Positions 6,851 through 7,964 of a stretch of DNA of 7,964 nucleotides are shown piece by piece. Both the position numbers and the translations under genes were made by a program. The DNA comes from Bacteroidales bacterium (lineage in GTDB: Bacteria; Bacteroidota; Bacteroidia; Bacteroidales; NBLH01). Location: the NCBI GenBank assembly GCA_029210905.1, contig JARGGF010000160.1:1-7964 (forward strand), read 5' to 3'. Under the pieces are notes generated by a model that was not told the DNA's origin, ran no database searches, and was given only the letters and a program-made list of their open reading frames with translations. Numbering within the stretch: position 1 is the stretch's first letter; each line of letters starts with the position of its first letter.

Positions 6851-6854
6851 GGAG
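6851..6854 (+). promoter_or_regulatory. Shine-Dalgarno-like GGAG deciding the start at 6863
   Basis: GGAG lies 8 bases before the ATG at 6863, a good ribosome-binding spacing. It favours that ATG over the in-frame TTG at 6833, which lies upstream of the GGAG itself. Confidence 0.5.
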
Positions 6855-6862
6855 CTAAAATT

Positions 6863-7705
6863 ATGATTGGTGCTGCAGGTATTGTTGTGGCATTAATTAT
6901 TGGCCTTGTGTTTTCCCTGGGTGGTGAAGGAACAGTATTGCTAATGGTTCTTTTATACGTTCTTGGACTTTCTGTTGGTCCCCGGGTAGTTTTTGAATTT
7001 GTAAACCCGGCTCTTAAAATTTATTTGGCAGCAGGTCCTGTTGGCCTGGCTTTCGTGAAATTATCTATTAAAGTGTTTACAGCAGATGGTAAAGTTTCTG
7101 CTAACGAGGCTAATAAGTTGAAAAAATATATTGGGCGCGAATTTGGTCATGAAATCGGAGGTGCCACAGAACTCTTTATCAAAAAGCATCCTGAAATTGA
7201 AGAAAGTATCTATCAGCTGTGCAAACCTCTTTCGGATATGAAAATGGCACATAGAATTTCCATAATGTATCAGTTGTTTGCCATGGCTGCTTCTGATGGT
7301 AAATATTCAGACAATGAGGAACAAGTTCTTCAAAAAATAGGCAAATATTTGCATATAGGCAGAAAACGATTCTACTTTATTAAGTCAAAAGTGATAATTG
7401 AAGATGAAGCTGATGGAGCAAGCTATAAGAGCGCACAAAATAATGAGCAAGGTTATTCTTCGGGACGGGGATTTAATTTTTTTCAACAGTTTTTTAGTGC
7501 GGCTAATGATCCTTTTTTTATTTTAGGGCTTGAGCATTCTGCAACAAATGAAGAAGTAAAAAAAGCCTATCGCGACCTGGTTAAAAAATACCATCCTGAT
7601 GTTACCATGAACAGGAGCGAGCAATACAGAAAAACCGGAGAAATAAAAGTGCAGGAAATTAATGAGGCCTACATGTTGATAAAAAAACTTAGAGGGATCA
7701 AGTAA
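6863..7705 (+). CDS. Membrane-anchored TerB-like and J-domain protein (DjlA-like co-chaperone)
   Basis: A probable DnaK co-chaperone held at the inner membrane. In 280 residues, two closely spaced hydrophobic segments (about 2-19 and 23-43) are followed by a helical TerB/DjlA-like domain (about 60-175) with two Asp-Gly acidic sites, TADGKVSANE (73-82) and SDGKYSDNE (144-152). A polar linker (about 183-205) follows, then a C-terminal J domain (about 216-275) with the HPD triad at 244-246 that stimulates DnaK ATPase, preceded by KKAYRDLVKKY. The order TM-TerB-J is that of DjlA, although DjlA has one membrane segment. Function beyond this is inferred. The start is the ATG with GGAG upstream; the frame is also open back to a TTG at 6833. 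It may be read through from the aldehyde dehydrogenase, since I see no terminator between them. Confidence 0.88.
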   Translation: MIGAAGIVVALIIGLVFSLGGEGTVLLMVLLYVLGLSVGPRVVFEFVNPALKIYLAAGPVGLAFVKLSIKVFTADGKVSANEANKLKKYIGREFGHEIGGATELFIKKHPEIEESIYQLCKPLSDMKMAHRISIMYQLFAMAASDGKYSDNEEQVLQKIGKYLHIGRKRFYFIKSKVIIEDEADGASYKSAQNNEQGYSSGRGFNFFQQFFSAANDPFFILGLEHSATNEEVKKAYRDLVKKYHPDVTMNRSEQYRKTGEIKVQEINEAYMLIKKLRGIK

Positions 7706-7744
7706 TATGTATAAAAAAATGAATAATTATTTATTAGTCTGTAA

Positions 7745-7873
7745 ATGAGTTGGTTGAAAAAAATATTTAACACTGGGAAACATCCTGAAAATGACAGGTT
7801 ATCGAAAGATGAAAGTTTATTGGTTCAATTGGAGACATCGGGACATTTAGTTTTTTTCCGTCCAAAAACATGA
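7745..7873 (+). CDS. Start of an unrecognised ORF, apparently cut off at a junction
   Basis: An ATG 39 bases after the TerB/J-domain stop opens MSWLKKIFNTGKHPENDR, a plausible protein start (amphipathic, basic). The frame closes at 7873 after 42 codons. Its last 18 or so codons (LLVQLETSG...) are an out-of-frame reading of DNA that, in the next frame, encodes a conserved aminotransferase motif. I therefore think only about the first 24 codons are genuine and that the original gene continued beyond a break near 7810-7820. No family is recognised. Confidence 0.35.
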   Translation: MSWLKKIFNTGKHPENDRLSKDESLLVQLETSGHLVFFRPKT

Positions 7874-7964
7874 GTGTATGTGGAGAAGGTGGAATGCTCA
7901 TCACCAGTAACCCAGTCTTCGCATTCAAAGCTAGAAAACTTCGTGACCACGGGCGTTTAAATAA
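7813..7964 (+). CDS. DegT/DnrJ/EryC1/StrS aminotransferase fragment, no 5' end, runs off the right edge
   Basis: An internal piece of a PLP-dependent sugar aminotransferase of the kind that makes amino sugars for surface polysaccharides. The frame is open from 7813 (a stop lies just before it) to the last base. It reads through GSIGDIGTFSFFPSKNMSV, then CGEGGMLITSN and ARKLRDHGR, which are core DegT-family motifs; the lysine of PSKNM (7864-7866) is the PLP-binding residue. Roughly the first 170 residues of a normal enzyme are missing and the upstream DNA is unrelated. Of the 31 codons from the ATG at 7870, nine end in C (for example CTC, ATC, ACC, GTC), while the first 31 aldehyde dehydrogenase codons include none. 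It may be a recombinant remnant, or a chimeric join at a contig end. The internal ATG at 7870 could start a peptide but not a working enzyme. Confidence 0.75.

Noticed and set aside
7707..7748. 13-codon ORF whose stop overlaps the ATG at 7745 (ATGA), considered as a leader peptide
   Set aside because: It is too short and A/T-biased to separate from chance, and the downstream ORF is itself doubtful.

Overview
The window looks like a Bacteroidota (Bacteroidetes) chromosome segment. It is AT-rich, and it carries recN, a DUF4835/PorD-type gene and coaBC close together, a set I recall as neighbours in this phylum. The start upstream of coaBC has a clean Bacteroidetes-type promoter (TTTG, 19 bases, TAnnTTTG), and Shine-Dalgarno sequences are mostly absent. 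I cannot name genus or species.

Layout. Positions 1-728 (minus) hold the N-terminal part of recN, which runs off the left edge. A 206-base divergent intergenic region with an 8-bp-arm dyad separates it from a plus-strand gene (935-2053) for a three-helix membrane chemoreceptor-like protein with no extracytoplasmic sensor domain. This gene meets the minus-strand pair coaBC-porD (4175 down to 2050) tail to tail with overlapping stop codons. Upstream of coaBC, also minus, is an exported protein (4308-4907) made of exact 35-residue repeats, each of the first four units holding one cysteine. A 415-base gap without genes follows. It holds a roughly 220-base nested palindromic element (5076-5296), the most distinctive non-coding structure here. 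Then on the plus strand come an aldehyde dehydrogenase (5335-6753) and a membrane-anchored TerB plus J-domain protein (6863-7705). The last 220 bases hold the start of a small unrecognised ORF (7745) and, in another frame, a headless internal piece of a DegT/DnrJ/EryC1/StrS aminotransferase with visibly different codon use. This is either a recombination junction or an assembly chimera at a contig end.

How the genes fit together. coaBC (coenzyme A synthesis) and porD (probable type IX secretion or envelope factor) form a two-gene operon from the promoter at 4207-4237. recN (DNA repair) is probably transcribed on its own. The chemoreceptor lies between recN and porD and has no che genes beside it in the window. 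The aldehyde dehydrogenase and the TerB/J-domain gene share a strand 109 bases apart and may be co-transcribed, but nothing shows a shared pathway. I see no tRNA, rRNA, CRISPR array, complete insertion sequence or convincing intrinsic terminator. No complete new multi-gene system is evident. The best leads are the palindromic element, the cysteine-per-repeat exported protein, the orphan receptor and the terminal junction.
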